Below, one piece after another: positions 29,769 through 39,070 of a DNA stretch of 64,000 bases. The position numbers and the translations under genes are program-made. The number at the start of each line of letters is the position of its first letter. The stretch's first letter is position 1. The DNA comes from Chromatiales bacterium (GTDB taxonomy: Bacteria; Pseudomonadota; Gammaproteobacteria; Poriferisulfidales; Oxydemutatoraceae): positions 153,354 through 217,353 of the forward strand of contig JACONC010000002.1 of the NCBI GenBank assembly GCA_014323925.1, given 5' to 3'. The notes under the pieces are model-generated. The model saw nothing but the letters and a program-made list of their open reading frames with translations. It made no database searches and was not told where the DNA came from.

Positions 29769-29861
29769 AAAGGTATTGATTTGATAGGCATTGCCCAATG
29801 CTTTTGATTGGTGCCAAGTAGGGCACAGTTCGCCTGCTTCCCATTGTGCTACACGATTTCC
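29769..29861 (-). repeat. 93-base remnant copy of the XRE-ImmA helix-turn-helix coding region
   Basis: This segment matches 30783-30875 at 89 of 93 positions in the same orientation. Translated on the minus strand it gives GNRVAQWEAGELCPTWHQ..., the helix-turn-helix part of the neighbouring XRE-ImmA protein. It lies just after that gene's stop, lacks a start and the rest of the gene, and is a broken second copy. It indicates a former tandem duplicate or recombination at the island edge. Confidence 0.85.
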
Positions 29862-29876
29862 CAGATGAACTCATAG

Positions 29877-30968
29877 CTATACCTTATCTATAGAGAGTTT
29901 TAATATCTTGGTGGTTTCTGCAGCGTTAATTTTGCGTTCAAAATACAACGATGAAATAAAATTGTTAAACAAATAACCGTTACTATCTCTCATGTTGTTA
30001 ATATAGTTACCGCCTTGATCCTTGCCTTGCTTCGCTGAAAAATCATCAGCCATTTTTTTAAGTTTCTCCTCTATTGAATATAAGTCTTGTCTGCCAAGTA
30101 AACCTAAGTTCTTTAATCTGTAGAAAACAAATAACTTACTAATTTGAAACCGTTTGGCAATTTCCTCTAGTTCATCAATATGATGTCTTCTTCTCTCTAT
30201 CCGTTCCTCTGGTAGTAGTAAATTAGCAGCAACCGCATTACAGAAAATCTCCGTTGGGTCGTTTGACCGACATCTAAAATCTATATTAGAGACCCCTTCC
30301 GAATTGGTAAATAAATGTGCAAGCTCGTGGGCAAGGGTAAATAACTGCGCAGTTTTAGCATCTTTTCTGTTCAGAGCGATAATCGGAGCATAATCATTTT
30401 TTAGATATACGCCTCTCATATTCTTTACCGATATTTTCCAATAACTCAAAGTTTTCATCACATAAATACCTTGATTCTCTAGCAAGGAGATAAAGTATTT
30501 TAGATGGTTATTTCCTACACTTTCATCGTACCGATAGTTGATTCTATCTGTTATAAATTGTGCTATTCTAGGAGCGTCTCTGTATGTACTGTTTTTAACC
30601 ATGCCGACGAGAGTATTTTTTCGCATACCTGCTTCTTTCATAACCTTTGCTAAATAATCCTGTCGTTGCAATAGAAAGTGGATGAATTTTCTTGCGTTGA
30701 GTTCCAGTTCACCTCCTGTTTCGTGTTTTCTATAATCTTTAATCACTCTGTTGCGAGTGATTTTTTCGTCACTGGTTAAAAGAAAGGTATTGATTTGATA
30801 GGCGTTTCCCAATGCTTTTAATTGGTGCCAAGTAGGGCGCAGTTCGCCTGCTTCCCATTGTGCTACACGATTTCCTTTTGTGCTAGGGCATATTTTCTTT
30901 GCCGCTTCTAAGGTAGTGTAGCCGGCATTTTCCCTTGCAGTTTTTAAGTTCTCTAAGTTGACAAGCAT
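29877..30968 (-). CDS. XRE-family regulator fused to ImmA/IrrE metallopeptidase
   Basis: The 363-residue protein has an N-terminal Cro/C1 helix-turn-helix (about residues 5-65; RVAQWEAGELRPTWHQLKAL). The C-terminal M78 peptidase domain has HELAH at 214-218, third zinc ligand candidate E240 and the AVAANLLLP segment. Such proteins often cleave a partner repressor or regulate mobile elements and defence genes. It is the last gene of a four-gene minus-strand run, 31 bases downstream of the Mrr-like gene. A toxin-antitoxin role is less likely because no small partner toxin is seen. Confidence 0.88.
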   Translation of the reverse strand: MLVNLENLKTARENAGYTTLEAAKKICPSTKGNRVAQWEAGELRPTWHQLKALGNAYQINTFLLTSDEKITRNRVIKDYRKHETGGELELNARKFIHFLLQRQDYLAKVMKEAGMRKNTLVGMVKNSTYRDAPRIAQFITDRINYRYDESVGNNHLKYFISLLENQGIYVMKTLSYWKISVKNMRGVYLKNDYAPIIALNRKDAKTAQLFTLAHELAHLFTNSEGVSNIDFRCRSNDPTEIFCNAVAANLLLPEERIERRRHHIDELEEIAKRFQISKLFVFYRLKNLGLLGRQDLYSIEEKLKKMADDFSAKQGKDQGGNYINNMRDSNGYLFNNFISSLYFERKINAAETTKILKLSIDKV

Positions 30969-30999
30969 AGCGCAAACGGTCCATCCTATTTATGGATGC

Positions 31000-31926
31000 T
31001 TATCCATCAAAATAATCACTGTCTATCTTCTTTATTTCAAAAGAATAATCCCTGGATACACCCACATTATGTTCGATCATCAAATCTACCAAGTCGTTGC
31101 CATCTATTAGGATAACTTTTTGCGGTACTTGTTTGACATACTCTCTGGCACTGCTGGAATAACCGGCGGTTGTAATAAAGATCCCTTTTGAAGCATGCTT
31201 TGCAACCAAAGCTCCTACAAAATCTCGGATGGCACTTCCGCCGATTGAACCACTGTCATATCTCTTGGCTTGCAGATAAATAATATCCAAGCCTAATTTA
31301 TCTTCTTTAATAATGCCATCTATACCACCGTCGTGGCTTTTACCTACTACTGCAGCTCTCGCTTCTTCGCGAGATCCACCGTATCCCATCGCAAGCAATA
31401 AATCTACTACTAGGTATTCAAAAAATTTCGCATCTTTTTTCTTAATCTCTGACAATAGATCACTTGCCAGTATATTCTTTAATAACTGGTGATTTTTGTC
31501 TATCAGTTCTAACGGCGTTTCGGATGAAGCCGAATCCACCTCTATATCTTGTTCGTCGTCAACTTCCTCTTTACTTTTCTTTGAAGGATAGAAAAAATTA
31601 CTATCAGCGGGGGCATACCGTAAAAGAAACTTCCAGTCAATAACGCTTGGATTTTCCTCGAGTGCTTTTTGTCCTTGTGAGGTGATTTTGTAATAACCTC
31701 TTTTTGGCCGTTCCAGTAGGTTGGCAGCTTTTAGAAATGCTATAGACCAATTTTTACGGCTATCTAATCTACTGCCACCACTTGCCAAACGTTCTGTTTT
31801 CGCTTCTTCCGAAAATTGCAATACTGAGTCAAGGAGGTCATAGATTTCTCGTCTGTGACGCTCTTTCCCATCCCGCATTACTTTTAAGATAGGTAACATC
31901 AAATGTTTCTCTAAAGGAGCACTCAT
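31000..31926 (-). CDS. Mrr-like restriction endonuclease
   Basis: The 308-residue protein has an N-terminal winged-helix Mrr_N module (residues 1-115). The C-terminal Mrr catalytic PD-(D/E)XK domain has E170 (FFEYLVVDLLLAMGYGG), D199 and D203 (SHDGGIDGI) and QAK at 219-221 (YLQAKRYD). Mrr enzymes cut DNA carrying modified bases without a paired methylase. None is present here. Its first 128 codons are near-identical to those of the next upstream gene. No clear ribosome-binding site is seen. The target modification is unknown. Confidence 0.88.
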   Translation of the reverse strand: MSAPLEKHLMLPILKVMRDGKERHRREIYDLLDSVLQFSEEAKTERLASGGSRLDSRKNWSIAFLKAANLLERPKRGYYKITSQGQKALEENPSVIDWKFLLRYAPADSNFFYPSKKSKEEVDDEQDIEVDSASSETPLELIDKNHQLLKNILASDLLSEIKKKDAKFFEYLVVDLLLAMGYGGSREEARAAVVGKSHDGGIDGIIKEDKLGLDIIYLQAKRYDSGSIGGSAIRDFVGALVAKHASKGIFITTAGYSSSAREYVKQVPQKVILIDGNDLVDLMIEHNVGVSRDYSFEIKKIDSDYFDG

Positions 31927-31957
31927 GGAACTGTTTTATAGCGTGCTTTATAATTGG

Positions 31958-33277
31958 CTAATCCCATTGGGATGGAATGATTCTACCTGTTTTGCAAAAG
32001 TCGATTATCAGATCAATATATTCCCGAAAATCTGAGTTTTCTTTTGCTAATCTGTTTGCTATATTCCAGTCAATTTCTGTTTTTTCTTTTGCGGGTATCA
32101 AGATCTGGCTTAAGGATGGCTCATCAGTATTTAGTTTTATAAAGCCAATGCCATGGAGACTACTTAATATTCGTAATTCATCGGAACTACCTTCTGCTAT
32201 TTCAGTGGCAACCAAATAACCAAAATTAGCCCACGATGAGTTGCTTACAGCTTGAAAGAATGTTTCGCGTAGATTAGAGGATGTGATTGCTTTTTTCACT
32301 TCAAACGACCACAACTTAGACTTTTTATCCGAATATTGCGTTACACAATCTTTGATATTGCGATCCCAATCTTTACTTAAATTCTCTAAACCTACTATAT
32401 CCGGATATAACCACTGGTTGCCTTTCGGTCCCTTTAAATTTGCAGATCTTGTCTCATCAATACGCTTGCTATGAACTCTTAGTTTTAATTTCAAATATTC
32501 TATTAGCTTGGGATACATTTGCTTTTCCGTAAATGGTTCTGGGCGATTGGTATCCTCGCCCGTGCCGGCATCGTTATTTCTCGTTGAGGCATTGATAGTC
32601 TGCTCTTTCCGCCATCCCCATTTACGGTCTACTGTCGCGGGAATAATTCCTTTTTCTTTTAGAATATTTGGTGGATGACGCCATAGACTACCTAACTCGG
32701 CTCCAATTTGCCTAATAAGCCACTCCTCTTGATCTTCGAATCTCTGTGTAGATTCTTGCGCTTTTTTAGCACAATCAACAGGATAGTTTTTAACAATCCA
32801 TTCAACAACTTCTTTGTTTGTGGCTTGTTCTGCTGAAGTCTGTTCAAAAAATGCGGCTAATCTTTCTGGTAATGTCATTGCAGTGTAACGATCTATATTC
32901 TGTTCGTTGTCAATCTCCTCTTTACTTTTCTTTGAAGGATAGTAAAAATTACTATCGGCGGGGGCATAACGTAAAAGAAGCTCTCGGTCAATAACGCTTG
33001 GATTTTCCTTAAGTACTTGTTGTCCTTGTGAGGTAATTTTGTAATAACCTCTTTTCATATTTTCCAGTAGATTGGCAGCTTTTAGATATGCTATAGCCCA
33101 ATGTTTACGGCTATCTAATCTATTGCCGCCACTTGCTAAAAGCTCAGTTTTGTCTTCTTCGGAAAACTGCAACTCCCTGTCAAGGAGGTCATAGATTTCT
33201 TGTTTGTGACGCTCTTTCCCATCCTGCATTATTTTTAAGATGGGTAACCGCAATTGTTTAGCTAAAGGAATACTCAT
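31958..33277 (-). CDS. HrgA/COG2958-like protein with Mrr_N module and PD-(D/E)XK signature
   Basis: The 439-residue protein has the same Mrr_N module (1-115) as its neighbour. A middle HARE-like helix-turn-helix follows (TLPERLAAFFEQTSAEQATN, about 135-225), then a linker, then a nuclease-like domain. That domain has D293 in YPDIVG and E326-V327-K328 in LWSFEVKK, a D...ExK pattern. HrgA-type proteins replace restriction genes in Helicobacter. It is 24 bases downstream of the DUF5655 gene and 31 bases upstream of the Mrr-like gene. Activity is inferred. Confidence 0.7.
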   Translation of the reverse strand: MSIPLAKQLRLPILKIMQDGKERHKQEIYDLLDRELQFSEEDKTELLASGGNRLDSRKHWAIAYLKAANLLENMKRGYYKITSQGQQVLKENPSVIDRELLLRYAPADSNFYYPSKKSKEEIDNEQNIDRYTAMTLPERLAAFFEQTSAEQATNKEVVEWIVKNYPVDCAKKAQESTQRFEDQEEWLIRQIGAELGSLWRHPPNILKEKGIIPATVDRKWGWRKEQTINASTRNNDAGTGEDTNRPEPFTEKQMYPKLIEYLKLKLRVHSKRIDETRSANLKGPKGNQWLYPDIVGLENLSKDWDRNIKDCVTQYSDKKSKLWSFEVKKAITSSNLRETFFQAVSNSSWANFGYLVATEIAEGSSDELRILSSLHGIGFIKLNTDEPSLSQILIPAKEKTEIDWNIANRLAKENSDFREYIDLIIDFCKTGRIIPSQWD

Positions 33278-33301
33278 GGGACTATCATAGTATGGTTTAT
33301 A

Positions 33302-34237
33302 TTAATTTGCTGCATAACACTCTGTAAGTACATATTGTATTTGGTTGAAATCTTCCATGTTTTTTATTGTTAATTCTAAATCTCCGGTACCCCAATGCCC
33401 TGTGCCACTAACATCACGGAATATGCCGTTTACGCCGTTATTGTCGACATAATCTTCAGGGTTGACTCTCAAGTAGAGTCTTATGCATTGTACCTGAGGC
33501 CTAATCTCTAAGCATATAAAATTTTTAAGTCGTTTGAATGCAAGATAATATCTAAGTTCTTTCCTTTGAACATCGTCACCAAGATTTTCAATAAAGTCTA
33601 CTACTGCAAGGTATAAATCTCTCAAATCGCCATCTAACTCACTGGCTATTTCATTAAAAGTTCTATAGGCCGCAGGTGCTTCCATCTGTGGTTCCTGAGC
33701 TATCTCCGGAGAGCTAATATGAGTATTACTGGAACCTGCTACCACCTGCTCTATAAGTAGTATATTGTCGTCATATTTTTTATAGCGTATTAGTTCTATG
33801 TTTCTATTCATCTGCTTAACTGCGTGCGCATCGTATCTTGTAAAACTATTTGCTATACAAAATAAACGGGGCATAGACCATTCAATTTTATTGGCACAGT
33901 CTCTCCCAAGCTGATCCATAGTCAGCCTATAAAATGCATCTTTATGATCCATTAGCCAATCAAGATAAAAAAGACCTTGAATGATTATACTCTCGCTGTA
34001 CGAGCGTTTATATTCAATAATCACCGGACAATAGTTTTCATCTATGTCCAGTGAATCTATACGACCTCTATCTTCTCCGCTTGTTGTATACTCAGTATCC
34101 AGAAAATTAATGCCTAAGATGGTTTTCATGTTGCGTTCTATCAGTTTTTGTAAATCTCTCTCAAAGGCAAAAATACCAGATGCGAGTTCCGCTGAAATAT
34201 TTTCGCCGTTTAATGTGAATAATTTAATGTCACTCAT
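33302..34237 (-). CDS. DUF91/DUF5655-like protein with nuclease signature
   Basis: The 311-residue protein has an N-terminal restriction-like fold with D61 (GRIDSLDID) and E75-x-K77 (VIIEYKRSY), followed by GLFYLDWLMDHKDAF, as in NucS/DUF91-type domains. The C-terminal DUF5655-like domain is FKRLKNFICLEIR...YLRVNPEDY. It opens the four-gene minus-strand operon, with AAGG before its ATG and a TATAAT candidate at 34334-34329. It lacks the Mrr_N module of the next two genes. Function is unknown; DNA cleavage is an inference. Confidence 0.7.
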   Translation of the reverse strand: MSDIKLFTLNGENISAELASGIFAFERDLQKLIERNMKTILGINFLDTEYTTSGEDRGRIDSLDIDENYCPVIIEYKRSYSESIIIQGLFYLDWLMDHKDAFYRLTMDQLGRDCANKIEWSMPRLFCIANSFTRYDAHAVKQMNRNIELIRYKKYDDNILLIEQVVAGSSNTHISSPEIAQEPQMEAPAAYRTFNEIASELDGDLRDLYLAVVDFIENLGDDVQRKELRYYLAFKRLKNFICLEIRPQVQCIRLYLRVNPEDYVDNNGVNGIFRDVSGTGHWGTGDLELTIKNMEDFNQIQYVLTECYAAN

Positions 34238-34583
34238 ATCTGGTTGCCTTTATATATTATATTTTCTGCTACTAGAAACTCTTAGCTGAAAGATAAAAAG
34301 ATCTGATACTGTATGTTTTTATTCAGCTATTATACATAATATAGATTTACCAATATATCTGATTGACCCTTTGGCTTTCTCATATCTTTCTTAAGCAAAG
34401 ATGAACACAAAGCTACGATTGTGTTGGGCAATAACTAGACAAAACCTGCAAAAATTCTCACACTGATATCCGTGCCATGGTCATTTGAAGTTTATTTGAA
34501 GTGGCAGGTTTAGTTATCAGCGAAAGCGGGCAGGGTGCCTCAGCAAATCCATAATAGCGTATAATTAGACTTATTTACTTTTA
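34238..34583. promoter_or_regulatory. divergent intergenic region between the nuclease operon and gltB
   Basis: No gene is seen. A TATAAT at 34334-34329 (minus) suits the nuclease operon, and a TATAAT at 34560-34565 (plus) suits gltB; neither has a convincing -35. AAACCTGC (34441-34448) and GCAGGTTT (34504-34511) form an 8-base inverted repeat, and ATTTGAAGT occurs twice in tandem near 34486-34503. These may bind a regulator, but this is only a pattern. Confidence 0.4.
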
Positions 34584-37500
34584 ATGAAAGATTCAAAGGT
34601 GGATTTACCCATGAGCGGACTCTATCGTCCTCAATTTGAAAAAGATAGTTGCGGGTTTGGCCTCATCACGCAGATGGATGGGCAGGCTAGCCATTGGCTG
34701 GTTGAGACGGCAATACAATCGCTTGGCAGGCTAACCCATCGTGGGGCTGTCTCAGCTGATGGAAAAACTGGCGACGGTTGCGGGCTGTTAATGAAAATGC
34801 CGCTAGATTATATGCGTGCGAAAGCGGATGAGGTGGATATCCGTCTAGCCGAAAACTTTGCCGTCGGTGTCGTCTTTCTATCACAAGACCAAACCACCGC
34901 ACAGCAGTGGCGAGAGATATTAAATCTACAACTAGCCGAGCAAGGATTTGAGGTTGCCGGTTGGCGGGCTGTGCCGACTAATAAAGAGGCGTGCGGTGCC
35001 AAAGCACTTGAGACCTTGCCGAGAATAGAACAGGTGCTGGTCAATATAAAAGCCTCCATTAAAAATGCCGAGCAAGCTCTATTCGTTGCGCGCCGCAAAG
35101 CGGAGATAGAACTGGCTGATACCGCTTTCTATATCGCAAGCCTGTCTTCTAAAACGCTTTCCTATAAAGGGCTGATAATGCCACACAACTTACCGATTTT
35201 CTATCCAGACCTTGCTGAGCAGAGCTTAACATCGTCTTTGTGTGTTTTTCATCAACGATTTTCAACCAACACACACCCGCAATGGTATTTGGCGCAACCG
35301 TTTCGCTTTCTTGCGCATAACGGCGAGATTAACACCGTCTGCGGTAACCGTAATTGGGCAGCAGCACGAGCGCATATCTTAAAAAGTCCGCTATTGCCCG
35401 ATTTATCCGAATTGATGCCGCTGGTTTCTATGGAAGGGTCGGACTCGTGCAGCTTGGACAATATGCTTGAAGTGCTGATGATGGGCGGTATGGATTTATG
35501 CAGTGCGATGCGCTTATTGATACCGCCGGCGTGGCAGAATGTTGGTTACATAGACCCTGACCTACGTGCTTACTTTGGCTATAACTCTTTGCATATGGAG
35601 CCGTGGGACGGTCCGGCAGGCATCGTCTTAACCGACGGTCGCTATGCGGCGTGTTCAATGGATAGAAATGGTTTGCGCCCGGCGCGCTATGTGATTACCA
35701 AAGATCGCTATATCACGCTGGCATCGGAAATCGGCATATACGACTATAGTGATGACGATGTTGCAACTAAAGGGCGACTAAAACCCGGGGAAATGATTGC
35801 CGTGGATACCGAAACCGGCACTTTGATGCTACCTGAGATGATCAACGAGCAGCTAAAATCTAAATACCCGTATCGCCAGTGGCTAAAAGAGCATACCCAC
35901 TATGTGCCTAGTTGTTTGGAGGAAATACCCGGCGTCTACGAGCCACTGGCAGACAAGGATTTGCTGAGCTACCAAAAGATGTTCGACTTATCCTACGAGG
36001 AAAAAGAACAAGTCATCAAAGTGCTAGCCAATGCAGGACAGGAAGCGGTCGGGTCAATGGGAGACGACACCCCACTGCCAGTGCTCTCTGCGCAAGTGCG
36101 CTCGCTGTACGACAACTTCCGCCAACAATTCGCTCAGGTTACAAACCCACCTATAGATCCCTTGCGCGAGCGCATCGTGATGGGACTGGAGACCGCACTG
36201 GGTTGCGAGATGAATCCTTTTGCTGAACTGCCTGAAGTCGATCGCCTGCTGTTGCGCTCGCCGATTGTATCCGAATATAAGTTTCGCACTATACTGCAAC
36301 TTGAAAAATTCCCGCATAAGATTTTTGATCTGAACTACGCTGATGATAATAATCTACGCGCGGCGATAGAACAGCTGTGCGATGAAGTGGTTGCAGCAGC
36401 GCGTGATAAAGACTTTTTATTAGTCGTATTATCCGATAGAAAAATTGCCCGCCATCGTCTCAACATACACGCACTGCTAGCTTGCGGTGCAGTGCATCAT
36501 CGTCTCATTAAAGAAGGTTTGCGCTGTCAGTGTAATATATTGATAGAAACCGCAACCGCGCGCGATCCGCATCATTTTGCCACCTTAATCGGCTATGGAG
36601 CAAGTGCCATCTTTCCTTATCTGAGTTATCAGAACCTAGCTGCAATGTATCGCAAACAAGAGATTGACAACGCCAAGCCATTGGTGGAAGTTTGTTCGGC
36701 GTACCGACAAGGCATCAACAAAGGGCTGTTGAAGATAATCTCTAAAATGGGTATATCCACCATCACCAGTTATAGAGGCGCACAGTTATTTGAAATAGTC
36801 GGTTTACATAACGAGGTTGTCAATCTATGTTTCAAAGGCACGGTTAGCAGATTGCAAGGCCTGCGATTTGCCGATCTAGAAGCCGATCAGCGAACACTAG
36901 CAAAACGCGCTTGGAACCACTCTGAACTGCTACAGCAAGGTGGTCTATTGAAATATATACACGATGGCGAATACCATGCCTATAACCCGGATGTCGTGCA
37001 GAGCTTGCATAAAGCCGTGCAAGAAGGCGACTACGATGCCTATAAGGTTTATGCCGATCATGTCAACCACCGACGGCCGACGGTATTCAGGGATTTATTA
37101 AAACTAAAATCTAAAACTGCTATACCCTTAACAGAGATTGAAGACGAACAGCAGATTGTTAGACGCTTTGACTCTGCAGGAATGTCCTTAGGTGCATTGT
37201 CGCCTGAGGCGCACGAAACTTTGGCGGAAGCTATGAATAGCTTGGGTGGTCGTTCTAACTCCGGCGAAGGCGGTGAAGATCCGGCTCGCTTCGGCACTAA
37301 CAAATCATCAAAAATCAAGCAGGTTGCATCAGGGCGCTTTGGTGTAACACCACATTACCTTAGCGATGCGGAAGTTTTACAAATCAAAATCGCACAGGGT
37401 GCAAAACCCGGTGAAGGAGGGCAGTTGCCGGGCTCTAAAGTGAATAAAATGATTGCCAAGTTACGACATTCAAGCAAAGGCATTGCATTGATTTCGCCGC

Positions 37501-39041
37501 CACCGCACCACGACATCTATTCCATAGAGGACCTTGCCCAGCTGATCTTCGACCTGAAACAAGTAAACCCAAGAGCTTTGGTGTCGGTTAAACTGGTTGC
37601 CGAAGCGGGTGTCGGCACTATTGCGGTCGGCGTTGCTAAAGCCTATGCTGATTTGATTACCATATCAGGCTACGACGGTGGCACTGGGGCAAGCCCACTG
37701 ACCAGCATCAAATATGCCGGTGCACCGTGGGAACTGGGCTTGCCTGAAACACATCTGGCTTTGCGGGCGAATAATCTGCGCGATAAAGTGCGCCTGCAAA
37801 CCGACGGCGGATTAAAAACCGGCTTGGATGTAGTCAAGGCGGCGATACTCGGCGCTGAGAGTTTCGGCTTCGGCACTGCTCCGATGATAGCACTCGGCTG
37901 TAAATACTTAAGAATCTGTCATCTCAATAACTGCGCAACTGGCGTTGCCACGCAACATAAAGTGTTGCGGTTAAGACATTTCATCGGCAAGATGGAAATG
38001 GTGCGCAATTACTTTCTATTCGTTGCCAGAGAAACCCGAGAATGGATGGCGCATTTGGGTGTCAGTAAATTTGAAGAGCTCATTGGGCAACTTGATTTAC
38101 TGGAGATTATACCGGACATCAAAGGTCGGCAAAAAGGTTTAGACCTAAGCGCGATACTTGACAACAACAATATTGACGAGCGACAAGCTCAGTTCTGTAT
38201 TCATCCTAAAAATAAACCTTTTGATAAAGGCAAACTAGCCGAACGCATGGTCGCCGATATGCAAAAGGCTATCGCGGATAAACAAGGTGGTGAGTTCCAC
38301 TATCCGATATACAATGTTGACCGCTCTATAGGTGCGCGGGTATCCGGTGAAATCGTCCGCTTGCACGGTAATTACGACATGGCTGATAAACCGCTACAGG
38401 TCTATTTCAAAGGCACTGCTGGCCAAAGCTTCGGGGCTTGGAATGCCGGCGGATTGCACCTCAACCTTGAAGGCGATGCAAATGACTATGTGGGCAAGGG
38501 TATGGCTGCAGGTGAGATAGTCGTCTATCCGCCGCCACCTATTGCAGCGCAAGCACATAACCTACCGATTATCGGCAATACCTGTCTTTACGGTGCTACT
38601 GGTGGAAAGTTCTTTGCCGCCGGCGGTGCTGGGGAACGTTTTGCGGTTAGAAACTCTGGAGTGATCGCCGTTGTTGAAGGGGTAGGAGATCATGGCTGTG
38701 AATATATGACTGGAGGATTCGTCGTCGTATTGGGTAAAACCGGACTGAACTTCGCTGCCGGAATGACTGGCGGTCTGGCAATGGTGTTTGACCAGCACGC
38801 GGCATTTAGCGATCAATACAACCACGAGATGGTTGACATCTATAGAATAAACACTGAAGACATGGAACCGCAACGCGAATACTTATACTCGCTTTTATGC
38901 GAGCATTGTCAAAAAACAGGCAGCCTGTATGGACAATCTATAGTTGACGATTTTTACGCTTATTTACCTAAATTTTGGATGGTCAAACCGAAAGCCGCAG
39001 AACTTGATATGCTAATGGCGAGTCTGTCGCGAGCAGCCTAA
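34584..39041 (+). CDS. gltB: glutamate synthase (NADPH) large subunit
   Basis: The 1485-residue protein has a short N-terminal propeptide ending before Cys23 (KDSCGFGLI), the class II glutaminase nucleophile. A central domain follows. The FMN/3Fe-4S synthase domain comes next (GEGGEDPARFGTNKSSKIKQ, SGYDGGTGASPLTS, cluster cysteines in CKYLRICHLNNCATG). A C-terminal GXGXG beta-helix ends the protein. It makes two glutamates from glutamine and 2-oxoglutarate. Length is normal. The small subunit gltD is not next to it; dnaG follows 29 bases on, so the partner must be elsewhere or absent. Confidence 0.97.
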   Translation: MKDSKVDLPMSGLYRPQFEKDSCGFGLITQMDGQASHWLVETAIQSLGRLTHRGAVSADGKTGDGCGLLMKMPLDYMRAKADEVDIRLAENFAVGVVFLSQDQTTAQQWREILNLQLAEQGFEVAGWRAVPTNKEACGAKALETLPRIEQVLVNIKASIKNAEQALFVARRKAEIELADTAFYIASLSSKTLSYKGLIMPHNLPIFYPDLAEQSLTSSLCVFHQRFSTNTHPQWYLAQPFRFLAHNGEINTVCGNRNWAAARAHILKSPLLPDLSELMPLVSMEGSDSCSLDNMLEVLMMGGMDLCSAMRLLIPPAWQNVGYIDPDLRAYFGYNSLHMEPWDGPAGIVLTDGRYAACSMDRNGLRPARYVITKDRYITLASEIGIYDYSDDDVATKGRLKPGEMIAVDTETGTLMLPEMINEQLKSKYPYRQWLKEHTHYVPSCLEEIPGVYEPLADKDLLSYQKMFDLSYEEKEQVIKVLANAGQEAVGSMGDDTPLPVLSAQVRSLYDNFRQQFAQVTNPPIDPLRERIVMGLETALGCEMNPFAELPEVDRLLLRSPIVSEYKFRTILQLEKFPHKIFDLNYADDNNLRAAIEQLCDEVVAAARDKDFLLVVLSDRKIARHRLNIHALLACGAVHHRLIKEGLRCQCNILIETATARDPHHFATLIGYGASAIFPYLSYQNLAAMYRKQEIDNAKPLVEVCSAYRQGINKGLLKIISKMGISTITSYRGAQLFEIVGLHNEVVNLCFKGTVSRLQGLRFADLEADQRTLAKRAWNHSELLQQGGLLKYIHDGEYHAYNPDVVQSLHKAVQEGDYDAYKVYADHVNHRRPTVFRDLLKLKSKTAIPLTEIEDEQQIVRRFDSAGMSLGALSPEAHETLAEAMNSLGGRSNSGEGGEDPARFGTNKSSKIKQVASGRFGVTPHYLSDAEVLQIKIAQGAKPGEGGQLPGSKVNKMIAKLRHSSKGIALISPPPHHDIYSIEDLAQLIFDLKQVNPRALVSVKLVAEAGVGTIAVGVAKAYADLITISGYDGGTGASPLTSIKYAGAPWELGLPETHLALRANNLRDKVRLQTDGGLKTGLDVVKAAILGAESFGFGTAPMIALGCKYLRICHLNNCATGVATQHKVLRLRHFIGKMEMVRNYFLFVARETREWMAHLGVSKFEELIGQLDLLEIIPDIKGRQKGLDLSAILDNNNIDERQAQFCIHPKNKPFDKGKLAERMVADMQKAIADKQGGEFHYPIYNVDRSIGARVSGEIVRLHGNYDMADKPLQVYFKGTAGQSFGAWNAGGLHLNLEGDANDYVGKGMAAGEIVVYPPPPIAAQAHNLPIIGNTCLYGATGGKFFAAGGAGERFAVRNSGVIAVVEGVGDHGCEYMTGGFVVVLGKTGLNFAAGMTGGLAMVFDQHAAFSDQYNHEMVDIYRINTEDMEPQREYLYSLLCEHCQKTGSLYGQSIVDDFYAYLPKFWMVKPKAAELDMLMASLSRAA

Positions 39042-39070
39042 AAGGGATTGTCTGCGCACTCGGCAAAACG

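Noticed and set aside
29877..30968. XRE-ImmA gene as a toxin-antitoxin pair
   Set aside because: There is no small toxin-sized partner gene next to it; the neighbours are large nuclease-like proteins.
35912..36226. 104-codon plus-strand ORF inside gltB
   Set aside because: It is an out-of-frame shadow of the glutamate synthase coding sequence.
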